Shown here: piece by piece, positions 17,760 through 26,976 of the stretch
How positions within the stretch are numbered: position 1 is the stretch's first letter
Layout: every line of letters begins with the position of its first letter
Origin: an uncultured Cytophagales bacterium
Lineage (GTDB): Bacteria; Bacteroidota; Bacteroidia; Cytophagales; Cyclobacteriaceae
Assembly: GCA_913057175.1 (NCBI GenBank)
Contig: CAJXNP010000015.1
Span: 1-64,000 of the forward strand
Direction: 5' to 3'
Length of the DNA: 64,000 bases
The notes under the pieces: generated by a model
The model's input: the letters and a program-made list of their open reading frames with translations, nothing else
Databases searched by the model: none
What the model was told of the DNA's origin: nothing
Program-made: the position numbers and the translations under genes

Positions 17760-19226
17760 CTAATCATCTATAAACATGGATGAAAGATTCAAATAATTCT
17801 GGAAGAACAGGTCATAAGCATCGGCATTTTTAGGGTTGGGCCTATATATTTTCCCTTCGATCTTTTTTAAGGCAATGATGGTTTCCAGCAAGGTTTTTTC
17901 AGTTGCAATTTTTGCCAGCATGGCGGCGCCTTTTGCTGCGCCATGTGTTATTTTGGGACAAAAGGTTTCAACCCCGATAACATCACAAACCAATTGGATC
18001 CATGCTTCTGATTTTGTGAATCCTCCATCAACGATCAATGATCGGACCGTATTGGGCCTGGAATCGATCAATTCAAAAATATGCTTCAACCCATATGCTA
18101 CACCTTCCAGACTAGCCTTTAAAAAATGTAGATTTGTATGTGAATGAGAAACACCGATATATGAGCCTTTGATAGAAGGGTCCCAAACCGGAGCTCTCTC
18201 TCCAAAAAGGTACGGAAGGAAGTACAACCCATCAGACCCACTAGATATATTGCTGACAGATCTCTTTAAATTGTCCCAATAATCACCTTTTTGATTAGAT
18301 AAATTGCTTTTAAACCATTCGATTGCATTTCCTCCATTATTGACTGCTCCTCCTACGACATAGTAGTCTTTTAACACCGGGTAACAAAATAATTTCTGAG
18401 CTAAATTAATCGGTTGATTATATGCCGTTCTGACGGCTCCGCTTGTTCCAATCGTCAAGCTTGCTTTCGTATTATCCAATATTCCAGCAGCCATGTTTGC
18501 TAAACAACCATCTGTTGAACCAACCACAAGCGGAGGAATATCTGAGATATTTATATCTGTTTTAGTTGCATCGAGCCACTTATCTAAAACATGAGTAGTC
18601 GGGACAATTTTGGGTAATTGAGAGGCATCTAATTTAAGATACTGTAACAAATTATGATTCCAGTCTTCCTTCTCCAAATGATAACATCCGGTGGCGCTGG
18701 CAGTACTCTGGTCGGTTAATATTTCACCAAACCACTTTGCTATCAGAAAATCTTTGAAAGTAAGTACCTTGTAAAGTTGCTTTTTCTTATTTGAATACTG
18801 ATTAAACCAAAGCCATTTGGCCAAAGGCAACATCGGGTGCATCGGCACATTGCTCTTCTCAAGGTGTTTCTTGATCGTGCTGTTTTTTTTGAGAGAATCG
18901 GAGACTTCCATTGCCCTGGTATCGGACCAGATCATTAAATCAGTTAGCGGATTAAGATCCTTATCAACTGGTAGAAAGGAATGCATCGCACAACTAAGTC
19001 CGATGGCATCAATATTGATACCTTTTTTCTTTGCCTTTAATAATGATTGGCAAAGAATTTCATTGGTGAGTTGTACTAATTCGACAGGATTTTGTTCACA
19101 GCGATCAATTGAGGGGTGCACCGTTTCAACAGGCTTTTCAATAGAGAAAACGGCCTCCCAGTTTTCATTAAATAGTATTGATTTTATATTGGTTGTACCT
19201 ATATCAACACCAAGAAAATTACTCAT
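17760..19226 (-). CDS. gntK: FGGY-family carbohydrate kinase, probably gluconokinase
   Basis: 488 aa, full length for FGGY kinases. The N-terminal phosphate loop is GVDIGTTNIKSILF. GLSCAMHSFLPVDKD and IWSDTRA are in the sugar-site region, and VPMHPMLPLAKW is a stretch characteristic of gluconokinases. VVGSTDGCLANMAAG and LTIGTSGAVR are followed by the FGGY signature region (VDGGFTKSEAWIQL) and adenosine motif HGAAKGAAML. It would phosphorylate gluconate to 6-phosphogluconate, though xylulose or another sugar cannot be excluded. It lies 21 bases after the beta-lactamase-like lipoprotein gene, same strand. Confidence 0.85.
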   Translation of the reverse strand: MSNFLGVDIGTTNIKSILFNENWEAVFSIEKPVETVHPSIDRCEQNPVELVQLTNEILCQSLLKAKKKGINIDAIGLSCAMHSFLPVDKDLNPLTDLMIWSDTRAMEVSDSLKKNSTIKKHLEKSNVPMHPMLPLAKWLWFNQYSNKKKQLYKVLTFKDFLIAKWFGEILTDQSTASATGCYHLEKEDWNHNLLQYLKLDASQLPKIVPTTHVLDKWLDATKTDINISDIPPLVVGSTDGCLANMAAGILDNTKASLTIGTSGAVRTAYNQPINLAQKLFCYPVLKDYYVVGGAVNNGGNAIEWFKSNLSNQKGDYWDNLKRSVSNISSGSDGLYFLPYLFGERAPVWDPSIKGSYIGVSHSHTNLHFLKASLEGVAYGLKHIFELIDSRPNTVRSLIVDGGFTKSEAWIQLVCDVIGVETFCPKITHGAAKGAAMLAKIATEKTLLETIIALKKIEGKIYRPNPKNADAYDLFFQNYLNLSSMFIDD

Positions 19227-19247
19227 TGTCTCTCTAATTGATCAGGT

Positions 19248-20342
19248 TTAAGTGGTTGACTCTTGTCTTAGCGCAGGTAATATAAATGTTTTTAGTATAT
19301 CGGAAATAATTAACTCTTCCCGGTTATTTTGATATTTTCCGTTGAAAACCATCACCAATTCATACTCGGGAAAAACAATAATATAATTACCACCTAAGCC
19401 GCGGGCGATGTAGTTTTCAGTACCGTAATATCCTTCAATTGCCGGATGTAAAAAATCGTAGCGATACCATGATAAGCCTATGTTGTAATAATTATTGTCA
19501 AGAATTGTATTTTTTATCTCTTGCATCCACTCCTCAGAAACAAGCTGGCTATCTTTCCATCTACCATTTTGAAGAAACAATATTCCAAATTTCGTCATAT
19601 CCCGGGTTGTAATTCCAAGCCCGGAATCAGCATTCAGGTATCCATTTGGCGTCACCTCCCACTCCCAATCCTGAATATCCATTGGCTCAAAAAATGCCTG
19701 ATAAATTTGTTTTTCGAGACCACCATCTAATTCTTTCTCCAAAATAGCAGACAGTAAAATGTTGTGTCCACTATTAAAATTGAATTCCATTCCCGGTTCG
19801 CGAATTATTCTAGAGGAAAGAACATATTCCAACCAATCCGGCGATTTCATCATATCCCAATGATCATTTTCATCATAAGGACGAAACAGATCCCTGTCAT
19901 TCCACCAAAATCCCGAACGATGGTAGATTAAATGCTCAACTGTGATCTTATCCTTTTGTGGAATATCCTCAAACAAATAACTATACTCAGGAAATAAATC
20001 TATAATTTTATCATTCGATGTCAGATCCGTTTTGGACAACATCCTTTCCATTGTCATTGAAAAAAAGGATTGAGTTATTCTCTCAACTTTATTAAGATCA
20101 TGCTCACTGTGACCATTATAGTAGTTTTCGAAGAGGGTGCTTCCATCTTTCCAGATCATAATACTATGTACTTCGCCATATCTACCCTCCTTTATCAACT
20201 TATCCATGGCTAGCAAAGCAGCGCCATTAAGGCCTTTATCATCGGGGAATTCATAGTTCCACGCCTGATCTATTTCATCTGCCCGATCAAGACAACCTGA
20301 AATAATTACAACAAAAAATAATATGAATAAATATCTAATCAT
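19248..20342 (-). CDS. Beta-lactamase/serine-hydrolase-fold lipoprotein lacking the catalytic SxxK
   Basis: 364 aa with lipobox VIISGC. The overall fold pattern of class-C-like hydrolases is readable: VERITQSFFSMTMERML at about 88-105, VEHLIYHRSGFWW, FNFNSGHNILLSAILEK, LGITTRDMTKFGILFLQNG and a C-terminal GGNYIIVFPEYELVMVF. At the active-site helix the normal S-x-x-K-S is R-I-T-Q-S, so both nucleophile and general base are replaced. The usual Y-x-N is F-N-F-N. This predicts a non-hydrolytic binding protein. It overlaps the barrel gene by 8 bases and precedes the FGGY kinase gene. Confidence 0.82.
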   Translation of the reverse strand: MIRYLFILFFVVIISGCLDRADEIDQAWNYEFPDDKGLNGAALLAMDKLIKEGRYGEVHSIMIWKDGSTLFENYYNGHSEHDLNKVERITQSFFSMTMERMLSKTDLTSNDKIIDLFPEYSYLFEDIPQKDKITVEHLIYHRSGFWWNDRDLFRPYDENDHWDMMKSPDWLEYVLSSRIIREPGMEFNFNSGHNILLSAILEKELDGGLEKQIYQAFFEPMDIQDWEWEVTPNGYLNADSGLGITTRDMTKFGILFLQNGRWKDSQLVSEEWMQEIKNTILDNNYYNIGLSWYRYDFLHPAIEGYYGTENYIARGLGGNYIIVFPEYELVMVFNGKYQNNREELIISDILKTFILPALRQESTT

Positions 20343-20934
20343 ACTTGATAACAGAAACCCGCACGCTAAGAGACAAATTAAACCCTGTTAAATCTTTATT
20401 TGATGTACCGAGCAAATCAACACCTGAAGCGAGATCATAGCCTACACTTCCGGCAATTGCCAACCTTTTAATCAACTGATAACCCATCAATACTTCAGGC
20501 CTCATTTCCAGATAATTATCTTCTGCAAAATACCTCTTTTCTTCCAGCTCAGACCACCTGGCTTTTGCAAAAGATGCCCTCAATTGAGGCCTTAAAAACA
20601 TTTTCTGATGAAGGTTAAAATTATACCCGGCATACACGCCCAATTTATAATTATCAAATTCATAAGAATTTGGAAAAACCACTCTTTTTAGAAACCTCCC
20701 CAATAACAACTCCCCATGCATACCGGCAACAAATCTTTTATCAAAAACTGCATTTGCCTCTATACCAGCATAACTTGTATTGATGTCAAAAGCGCTATTC
20801 CACTGGATGACCGGCGCAATTTCTATCGCTAATTTGGAATGATGTTTAACACTATCTTCATCTTTCAACTGGGTTTGACCGAAAGAAACAAGAGAAACAA
20901 GCAAAAAGAAAAAGATCAAAATGTGTCTCAACAT
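20335..20934 (-). CDS. Outer-membrane barrel-like exported protein
   Basis: About 199 aa from MLRHIL (an ATG 12 bases upstream, at 20946, is also possible). Signal peptide HILIFFFLLVSLVSFGQ. Amphipathic strands follow: LAIEIAPVIQWNS, GLIEANAVFDKRF-like stretches, LGVYAGYNFNL, LRPQLRASFAKARW, LAIAGSVGYDLAS, NLSLSVRVSVIKYD. Family not recognised; probably an 8-10 strand barrel. Its stop overlaps the start of the downstream lipoprotein gene. Confidence 0.7.
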   Translation of the reverse strand: MLRHILIFFFLLVSLVSFGQTQLKDEDSVKHHSKLAIEIAPVIQWNSAFDINTSYAGIEANAVFDKRFVAGMHGELLLGRFLKRVVFPNSYEFDNYKLGVYAGYNFNLHQKMFLRPQLRASFAKARWSELEEKRYFAEDNYLEMRPEVLMGYQLIKRLAIAGSVGYDLASGVDLLGTSNKDLTGFNLSLSVRVSVIKYD

Positions 20935-21151
20935 GAGAGATTCCAAATTAAACCATAAATTTAATTGAAATAATCCAATAATTTACGATTTATGTGAATT
21001 ATCTTCAAATATATTACACAAATGCTACAATTGCCTTTCAGCAATGTCATCATGTAACTCCTGCCCCCTTTTTGATTCGTTTCTTTAGCTATTAAAAATT
21101 AATTTGCATGTATTTATTATTAAGAGGGACTGATTAAATTTTGATATTGAA

Positions 21152-21304
21152 ATGAAATACTTTTTAAAATTTATCATATTAGTGGTCATAGTTGGATTTG
21201 CTTCCTGTAAAGCCAGGAAATCCTACAATAGTGTTGAAGGGAAAAAGAAATTAAAGTACTATAATTCCATTCAATACGATCGACAACATAAACCTATGAG
21301 ATAA
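21152..21304 (+). CDS. Small (50 aa) lipoprotein
   Basis: A complete short frame starts at ATG 21152 and ends TAA 21302-21304. The first 20 residues are a lipoprotein signal (FIILVVIVGFASC), and the remaining 30 are strongly basic and Tyr-rich (KARKSYNSVEGKKK). It ends 10 bases before the dehydrogenase gene, so cotranscription is likely. No family recognised. Small basic lipoproteins are easily missed by annotation pipelines. Confidence 0.6.
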   Translation: MKYFLKFIILVVIVGFASCKARKSYNSVEGKKKLKYYNSIQYDRQHKPMR

Positions 21305-21314
21305 TTTTCTTTCT

Positions 21315-22253
21315 ATGAAAATAGCGTTTCTTGACGTTAAAACCATTGGTGAGGTACCAAACCTCTCTCAGTTCGAACAATTTGGTGAATTCAAGGTTTA
21401 CCAAACCACCTCCAAAGATCAAACAGCAGAAAGGATCCACGATTGCGAAGTTGTTATAACGAACAAGGTAATACTGGATACTAGTGTGCTAAAACAAGCG
21501 AAATCATTACGGCTCATTTGTATCTCAGCTACGGGCACTAACAATGTAGATTTAGAGTATTGCAGGGAAAACAATATAGTTGTAAAAAATGCGGCAGACT
21601 ATTCAACCAAAAGTGTCGCTCAATCAACCTTTAATTCGCTGTTCTACCTGATTCATCAAACCAGTTACTATGATCAATATGTAAAAAGCTATCAATATGC
21701 TAATAGCGATATTTTCACTCATATCCATCACAATTTCTGGGAATTAAATGGAAAAAAATTCGGTATCATTGGCCTGGGCAATATTGGAAAGGAAGTTGCC
21801 CAACTGGCAACAGCTTTTGGAGCTGAAGTTGTTTATCACTCCACTTCAGGCAAGAATACTAACCAAACCTACAAAAGGATTGATCTTGACGAGTTGTTGG
21901 AAAGTTGCGATGTGATTTCCATTCATGCGCCATTAAATGAGAACACAAAAAACCTAATCGGCGAGAAAGAGCTTGAAAAAGTTCAGTCTCATGCTGTCCT
22001 GATCAACATGGGAAGAGGGGGGATAATTGATGAATCAGCTTTGGCAAATGCGCTTAATGAAAATAAAATAGGTGGTGCAGCTTTGGATGTTCTGGAAAAA
22101 GAACCAATCGAGCAGAATCACCCCCTCTTATCAGTTAAACATCCTGAAAAGTTATTTATAAGCCCTCATAATGCGTGGACAAGCATAGAGGCCAGGACAA
22201 AATTGATCGACATCGTCATCCAGCATTTAGCGGATTATGCCAATAACACATAA
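21315..22253 (+). CDS. D-isomer-specific 2-hydroxyacid dehydrogenase (glycerate dehydrogenase/hydroxypyruvate reductase type)
   Basis: 312 aa, normal length. The N-terminal substrate domain has EVVITNKVILD and ICISATGTNNVDLEYC. The NAD-binding motif is GIIGLGNIGKEVA. Then comes ISIHAPLNENTKNLIG, the catalytic Arg region LINMGRGGIIDE, the Glu region LDVLEKEPIE, and the catalytic His in SPHNAWTSIEAR. It reduces 2-keto acids to D-2-hydroxyacids with NADH or the reverse. Substrate cannot be read with certainty, although the glycerate dehydrogenase group fits best. Convergent with the regulator gene, whose stop is adjacent. Confidence 0.9.
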   Translation: MKIAFLDVKTIGEVPNLSQFEQFGEFKVYQTTSKDQTAERIHDCEVVITNKVILDTSVLKQAKSLRLICISATGTNNVDLEYCRENNIVVKNAADYSTKSVAQSTFNSLFYLIHQTSYYDQYVKSYQYANSDIFTHIHHNFWELNGKKFGIIGLGNIGKEVAQLATAFGAEVVYHSTSGKNTNQTYKRIDLDELLESCDVISIHAPLNENTKNLIGEKELEKVQSHAVLINMGRGGIIDESALANALNENKIGGAALDVLEKEPIEQNHPLLSVKHPEKLFISPHNAWTSIEARTKLIDIVIQHLADYANNT

Positions 22254-23750
22254 TCAGGATTCAATTAAGCTTTTCAGAGCCTCGGCCTTAAATCTGGCAT
22301 TGATCTTCTGTTCAAATTTTTTGGGATGAGCCACTCTATCCTGACAATCCAATAATTTACAGCGTTCGCAAGTATTGCCGACTTCCTTATAACTGATTTT
22401 TGGATCATCCCAAAATTTCACTACCTTTTTCATGGTGTCGTTGACTTCCATTCCAATAGAAATACTCATATTGATATTTTTGCTAGGCAGACGGTTCCTG
22501 GCAAAAGATATGATCAGGTATTCATTGTTCGTATCCATGATGTGTTTGGATATCTGGGCATCGCAAAGAGGTTTTTTGTACACCTCTTTTTCCTGAAGCT
22601 GCTCAAAATCCCGAATGATCGAGATTCCCTTCCAGCGACGACAGTAAAACTCCGCCTGCAAATTAGCATGTGGGCTGTGCAGGCCTGACAAGTGAAGCTC
22701 TTTATCCAGAGTGTAATCAATGGATCCTACTTCGTGCGAAAAATTGAAAAGGAATATTTCGTGTAATTTAAAATACTTTGGAATAATGTTTAAAAGCCGG
22801 TTGACAAACATTTCTGTGGAAGCATTATACTTCTCCTTGATCTCGATAAGTTCATCCGGATTAAACTTTTTATTCAAGAAGAAAGTTTTAAGATCAGCTG
22901 CCAGGCTCTCTTTGTTCATCAATAGAGCATTTGCAAAATAAGATGCTCGATAGTGATTTAATATTTGGTCGAATGACTTTATCTCAATCGGATTGGATGA
23001 CCACGATCTTTCAGTTAACCCCAAAAACTGGTATCCCAATTCCAATCCGAGCATAAAAGCCCGCTGTTTATTATTTAGATTCTTGTTGAGAAATAAAACC
23101 GGCTTTTCACCCGGTTTGGTAACAGATGCCATATCATTTAAATATTCATGAAATGACAAAAACTCATGATCAACCTTATACCCAAACTCCGTTATTAGCA
23201 ATTTTTCAAGTTCTTCCGGATATACCGTCTGACAATTTCCAATTTTGTATTCCTTGAGAAATTCAATTGCAGAGTTTTCAATATCCTCAAAATAGTTATT
23301 ATTCATTTCAATGTAGGATGTCAGGACTGCAGAATAAAAATTATCTACAGTCATATCATAATTCCTGCTTATCTGAATAATCGTTGAAATAAAAGCACTG
23401 AGCTTTAAAGGTGCCTCTGATAATAATTCGATCAAACTTCCCTTGTCGATACCATAAACATCCAAAGGCAAATCAGAAATGATATTGGAGCGTAACAGAT
23501 CTCCAATTGGCGCCATTTTCTTATTTAACTTCAAGGAAACCAGATAGTTATAATCAACCTTTAAAGCTGAAGCGATGCTTGCTATTTTATTGGCCTTAGG
23601 ATATTTCTTTCCTTTTTCAATTTCATTGAGATAAGAAATTGAGATACCGCTAAGCTTACTCAATTGAGATAATGAAAGCTTTTTCTCATGCCTTAATTGC
23701 CTGAGTTTGATGCCAAAAATTAACTTTATGTTTTCCTCCTTGATGCTCAA
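22254..23750 (-). CDS. XRE-family regulator of the ScfR/RamB (DUF2083) type with degenerate ImmA/IrrE domain
   Basis: 498 aa. HTH_XRE occupies residues 8-68 (LRQLRHEKKLSLSQLSKLSG, then SYLNEIEKGKKYP). The middle IrrE-like domain has NNKQRAFMLGLELGYQFLG where a peptidase would have HExxH, so zinc ligands are lost. The C-terminal DUF2083-like part contains CERCKLLDCQDR, a three-Cys motif conserved in short-chain acyl-CoA regulators. These proteins control acyl/glyoxylate metabolism in actinobacteria; the ligand in Bacteroidota is not known to me. A pair of palindromes 65-95 bases upstream of its start (23815-23843) may be its operator. Confidence 0.88.
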   Translation of the reverse strand: MSIKEENIKLIFGIKLRQLRHEKKLSLSQLSKLSGISISYLNEIEKGKKYPKANKIASIASALKVDYNYLVSLKLNKKMAPIGDLLRSNIISDLPLDVYGIDKGSLIELLSEAPLKLSAFISTIIQISRNYDMTVDNFYSAVLTSYIEMNNNYFEDIENSAIEFLKEYKIGNCQTVYPEELEKLLITEFGYKVDHEFLSFHEYLNDMASVTKPGEKPVLFLNKNLNNKQRAFMLGLELGYQFLGLTERSWSSNPIEIKSFDQILNHYRASYFANALLMNKESLAADLKTFFLNKKFNPDELIEIKEKYNASTEMFVNRLLNIIPKYFKLHEIFLFNFSHEVGSIDYTLDKELHLSGLHSPHANLQAEFYCRRWKGISIIRDFEQLQEKEVYKKPLCDAQISKHIMDTNNEYLIISFARNRLPSKNINMSISIGMEVNDTMKKVVKFWDDPKISYKEVGNTCERCKLLDCQDRVAHPKKFEQKINARFKAEALKSLIES

Positions 23751-23814
23751 CTAACAACCTATCTTAAAAAAATACAATAATAAACGAATGACTATAAGGT
23801 GCAAAATTTAAAAC

Positions 23815-23843
23815 GAAAATTCATAAAAAGCGAATTTTCGCTT
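23815..23843. promoter_or_regulatory. Overlapping palindromes upstream of the XRE regulator; candidate operator
   Basis: Two inverted repeats share sequence: CGAAAATTC (23815-23823) with GAATTTTCG (23832-23840), and AAGCGAA (23828-23834) with TTCGCTT (23837-23843). Another TTCGC lies a little downstream (tttcgcgc). The spacing and symmetry fit a dimeric regulator site or mutually exclusive hairpins. Assignment to the adjacent regulator is inference from position. Confidence 0.4.
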
Positions 23844-24015
23844 GTATTATATTTCGCGCATTTATATATTTGATTTTACCAAAAATTTTGGCTCTAACGA
23901 TGATTTAAACAAAGGATGTTACTGAAAGTTTCATCTTAAAATAAAAGACTTCTTCCATCAGTTATAAAGTGGAAATTAAAATTACAGTTCTGGTTTTTGA
24001 GGTTTATTAGGTTTG

Positions 24016-24035
24016 ACCCCGCTTTTTAGCGGGGT
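24016..24035 (-). terminator. GC-rich hairpin downstream of fabH
   Basis: ACCCCGCT (24016-24023) pairs perfectly with AGCGGGGT (24028-24035) around TTTT. It lies 23 bases after the fabH stop. No clear U-run follows on the minus strand, so it is a probable but non-canonical terminator. Confidence 0.5.
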
Positions 24036-24058
24036 TACTCATTTTTAACCTTTTAGGT

Positions 24059-25048
24059 TTAATAAGCCCATTGTAAATAAACCGCCCCCCAGGTAAATCC
24101 TCCTCCGAATGCTGCGAGTATAATATTATCACCTTTTTTGAATTTGTTTTCCCATTCCCAAAGGCAAAGAGGAATGGTAGCCGCAGTGGTATTTCCATAT
24201 TTATCGATATTCATGGTCACTTTTTCGTCACCAATCCCCATCCTATTTGCGGTAGCATCGATAATTCTTTTGTTAGCCTGATGTGGAACTAAGTAGGCAA
24301 TATCATCGCCTGTGAGATTGTTGCGGTTCATGATCTCAACCGAGACATCTGCCATTTTCGTAACAGCAAACTTAAATACGGTTTTGCCGTCCTGAAAAAG
24401 ATAATGCATATCATTATCTACTGTCTCATGTGATGGTGGATTAACGGAACCTCCTCCTTTCATGTATAAGTAGTCTCCCCCACTACCATCACTTCTCAAA
24501 ATCGAATCTTTGATACCATATTCGTTTTCACTTGCTTCTAACAAAACTCCTCCGGCTCCATCACCAAACAGGATACATGTATTACGATCTTTGTAATTGA
24601 CAATTGAGGACATTTTATCCGCTCCAATTACAGCTATGTACTTGTATTTTCCTGACTTGATAAAATTGGCTCCAGTTTCCAGAGCAAATAAAAAACCACT
24701 ACAGGCAGCTGTGAGATCATAGCTAAAGGCATTCACTGCTCCAACATTATTTGCAACAATATTGGCTGTAGTCGGAAATAAATAATCCGGAGTGACCGTT
24801 GCTATGATAACCGCATCGATATCTTTGGCTTCAATGTTTCGCTTTTCCAACAGTTGTTTCAATACTTCTGTTGCCATTACCGACGTTCCTTTTCCTTCAC
24901 CTTTTAAGACCCGTCTTTCCTTAATGCCTGTTCTAGTCCTGATCCACTCATCGTTGGTATCGACCATTTTTTCCAATTCGTGATTGGTCATAATGTAGTC
25001 CGGAACATAACCCGCAACAGCTGAAATCGCCGGAATGATATCTTGCAT
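24059..25048 (-). CDS. fabH: Beta-ketoacyl-ACP synthase III
   Basis: 329 aa, standard FabH length. The catalytic triad is visible: Cys in [14 protein letters not shown], His in [11 protein letters not shown], Asn in [11 protein letters not shown]. The N-terminal [15 protein letters not shown] and TRTGIKERR are typical, and the C-terminal glycine-rich loop [14 protein letters not shown] is present. It condenses an acyl-CoA primer with malonyl-ACP to start fatty-acid synthesis. It lies 124 bases downstream of the T9SS cargo gene, same strand, and probably has its own promoter. Bacteroidota often have several FabH copies; whether this is the main one cannot be told here. Confidence 0.96.
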   Translation of the reverse strand: MQDIIPAISAVAGYVPDYIMTNHELEKMVDTNDEWIRTRTGIKERRVLKGEGKGTSVMATEVLKQLLEKRNIEAKDIDAVIIATVTPDYLFPTTANIVANNVGAVNAFSYDLTAACSGFLFALETGANFIKSGKYKYIAVIGADKMSSIVNYKDRNTCILFGDGAGGVLLEASENEYGIKDSILRSDGSGGDYLYMKGGGSVNPPSHETVDNDMHYLFQDGKTVFKFAVTKMADVSVEIMNRNNLTGDDIAYLVPHQANKRIIDATANRMGIGDEKVTMNIDKYGNTTAATIPLCLWEWENKFKKGDNIILAAFGGGFTWGAVYLQWAY

Positions 25049-25172
25049 AATTATTTATTACTGGTTAAAAATTTGGGGGCAAATATTCAATTTATTATTC
25101 TAAAATCCCACTATATATATTATTTTATTGAGGATAATCCTTTGACTGTGAGAATCCTCTGCAAAATATTTG

Positions 25173-26975
25173 TTACTTCAAAATCAACTTTTCCGTCCAT
25201 TCCCTTTCCCCATCATAAAGTAGTACAAAATAGATGCCTTTTGATTGACCGGTAAGATCTATTATCCGATCAGCTCTATTATAGGTTGTTCTGATTTTTC
25301 TTCCAAAAGAATCATAAACACTCAGTATTCTTACCGGATCTGAAAACTTAAAAATCCCTTCAGAAGGATTTGGAAATACTGTTATCTTTTCATGTATTTC
25401 AGGCAAACCTGTAATTATCTCACCGGGGTCTCCAAAAATCGGACGGATCATCAGGCTACCCTGCAGATCTGTGTTGGGTTCCCAGACAAATCCGGTATTG
25501 AAAAAGATCTCGCTACCTGATGATGTATTTTTATCATATCCCACAACAAAGAATCCCTCACTCAATTGTTGAAACCCGATATAGAAAGTATCCTGTACAG
25601 TTACTTTTTTGTTAAAATAATACGTGGAAAATTCATTGAAACCTATGGCATTCTGCCTCGTCACAGACTGGCTGTAAATTTCGTTGTTGCCTTCATTGCT
25701 TAGCTCATCCCACACCTTGATCTCAAATGTACTTCCCCCACTCTGAGTGCTTACATTGGGAAAATATATTTTCATACCAGTAATCTGGTCTTCAATGGGA
25801 GTATAAAACCGGTAGGCGATCTGACCGCCATAACTATTTAAACCGGATGTGAATTCCGCTGTCCCATCATCGTATGCCAGGTCCTCATGAATACTAAATT
25901 CGGTTGTCACTGTATCATTAACCCGTAAATTGACAATATCAATCGTATCCAGTGTATTGATGTAAACAAAGGTGCTCAGATACAATGAGTCTTCCAGATC
26001 AAGAAAATTATCCGGTTGGATAATGGAGGAGGTGAAAGAAACAACCTCAAATGGATTAATGTTGTTATCCAACTCCCTTTCAAACTCGACCGTGTCGATA
26101 ACAGAATTTTGAACCCTGTCTTTAATTATAACCGTACTTTCAATGTTGGTCTCCTCCGCCTCAATATTCATCATATCAAAGGATGTAGTGTTCAGGTACA
26201 TCTCAGGGTCCGACATGAACTGATCATAAGGAACGGAAGTGTAAGCTTTGAAGATAGATGTCGGATGGGTAAGTATCGTGTGATCTGAAAGGTCGAGCCT
26301 GTCTCCACTCCTGTTTTCATTCAGATAAATATAATCTACATTCCATGTATCAAAATCCCCTGACAAGCGGCCAAAAGATTCAAATTTGAATTGAAAGTAT
26401 TCATGAAAATATTCAGGTAAATCGATTAGAATGCTTTCGTAAAAGAACTCATCATTTTCTTCGAGATCGGACCCGGAAATTCGCCAAACTTCTGTCCACT
26501 CATTATTAGTATCTTTTATCAGCAGCCGAAGAAAATCATTTTCATCAGGTAGTTCACCCAGCCCCTCTTTTTGATAATAAAAGCTCAGATACGTACTGGC
26601 CTGACCAGCATCAGACAGGTTTATGAAACGGCTGACAAGGCTGTCTCCTATCCCCTCCGCAGTTGGTTGAGAGCTATAAGGGTTCCCATATTGATCTGCG
26701 CCATCAAAAACCGCAACATTTATGGAAGGAGGGAGTATCCCTATACCAGTTTGAATATTTACATTTTGGCTATTTACCCATAGTGAAGTGTCCGGGAATA
26801 AATAAGAAGTTGAAAAATCATCCCAAAATGGTAGCTCGAGCTGAGCACTATCAACATCTGTTGTCCTAAGATGCTGGCGTTTTTGCGAGTAATTTAAATA
26901 ACCAAGCTGTATTTGCGCTTGAAGATTGAATGACGCGAAAATGAATAATATGAATGCAAATAAGCCAAACCTCAT
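25173..26975 (-). CDS. Secreted protein with T9SS type A sorting domain
   Basis: About 600 aa. ATGs at 27011, 26990 and 26975 are possible. The last (MRFGLFAFILFIF) gives a clean signal peptide ending LQAQ and does not overlap the PASTA gene. The body has several beta-rich segments (for example LSFYYQKEGLGELPDEND and ILIDLPEYFHEYFQFKF) like MAM/jelly-roll modules. The C-terminal 75 residues are a type A sorting domain: VFPNPSEGIFKFSDP, LSVYDSFGRKI, DLTGQSKGIYFVLLY, EKLILK. T9SS cargo with no enzymatic motif. Confidence 0.85.
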   Translation of the reverse strand: MRFGLFAFILFIFASFNLQAQIQLGYLNYSQKRQHLRTTDVDSAQLELPFWDDFSTSYLFPDTSLWVNSQNVNIQTGIGILPPSINVAVFDGADQYGNPYSSQPTAEGIGDSLVSRFINLSDAGQASTYLSFYYQKEGLGELPDENDFLRLLIKDTNNEWTEVWRISGSDLEENDEFFYESILIDLPEYFHEYFQFKFESFGRLSGDFDTWNVDYIYLNENRSGDRLDLSDHTILTHPTSIFKAYTSVPYDQFMSDPEMYLNTTSFDMMNIEAEETNIESTVIIKDRVQNSVIDTVEFERELDNNINPFEVVSFTSSIIQPDNFLDLEDSLYLSTFVYINTLDTIDIVNLRVNDTVTTEFSIHEDLAYDDGTAEFTSGLNSYGGQIAYRFYTPIEDQITGMKIYFPNVSTQSGGSTFEIKVWDELSNEGNNEIYSQSVTRQNAIGFNEFSTYYFNKKVTVQDTFYIGFQQLSEGFFVVGYDKNTSSGSEIFFNTGFVWEPNTDLQGSLMIRPIFGDPGEIITGLPEIHEKITVFPNPSEGIFKFSDPVRILSVYDSFGRKIRTTYNRADRIIDLTGQSKGIYFVLLYDGEREWTEKLILK

Positions 26976-26976
26976 T

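Larger units (their letters stand above)
23751..24058. other. Intergenic region between regulator and fabH
   Basis: About 308 bases with no convincing gene. It holds the palindrome cluster at 23815-23843 near the regulator and a strong GC-rich hairpin at 24016-24035 after fabH. The rest is AT-rich without recognisable signals. Confidence 0.6.
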
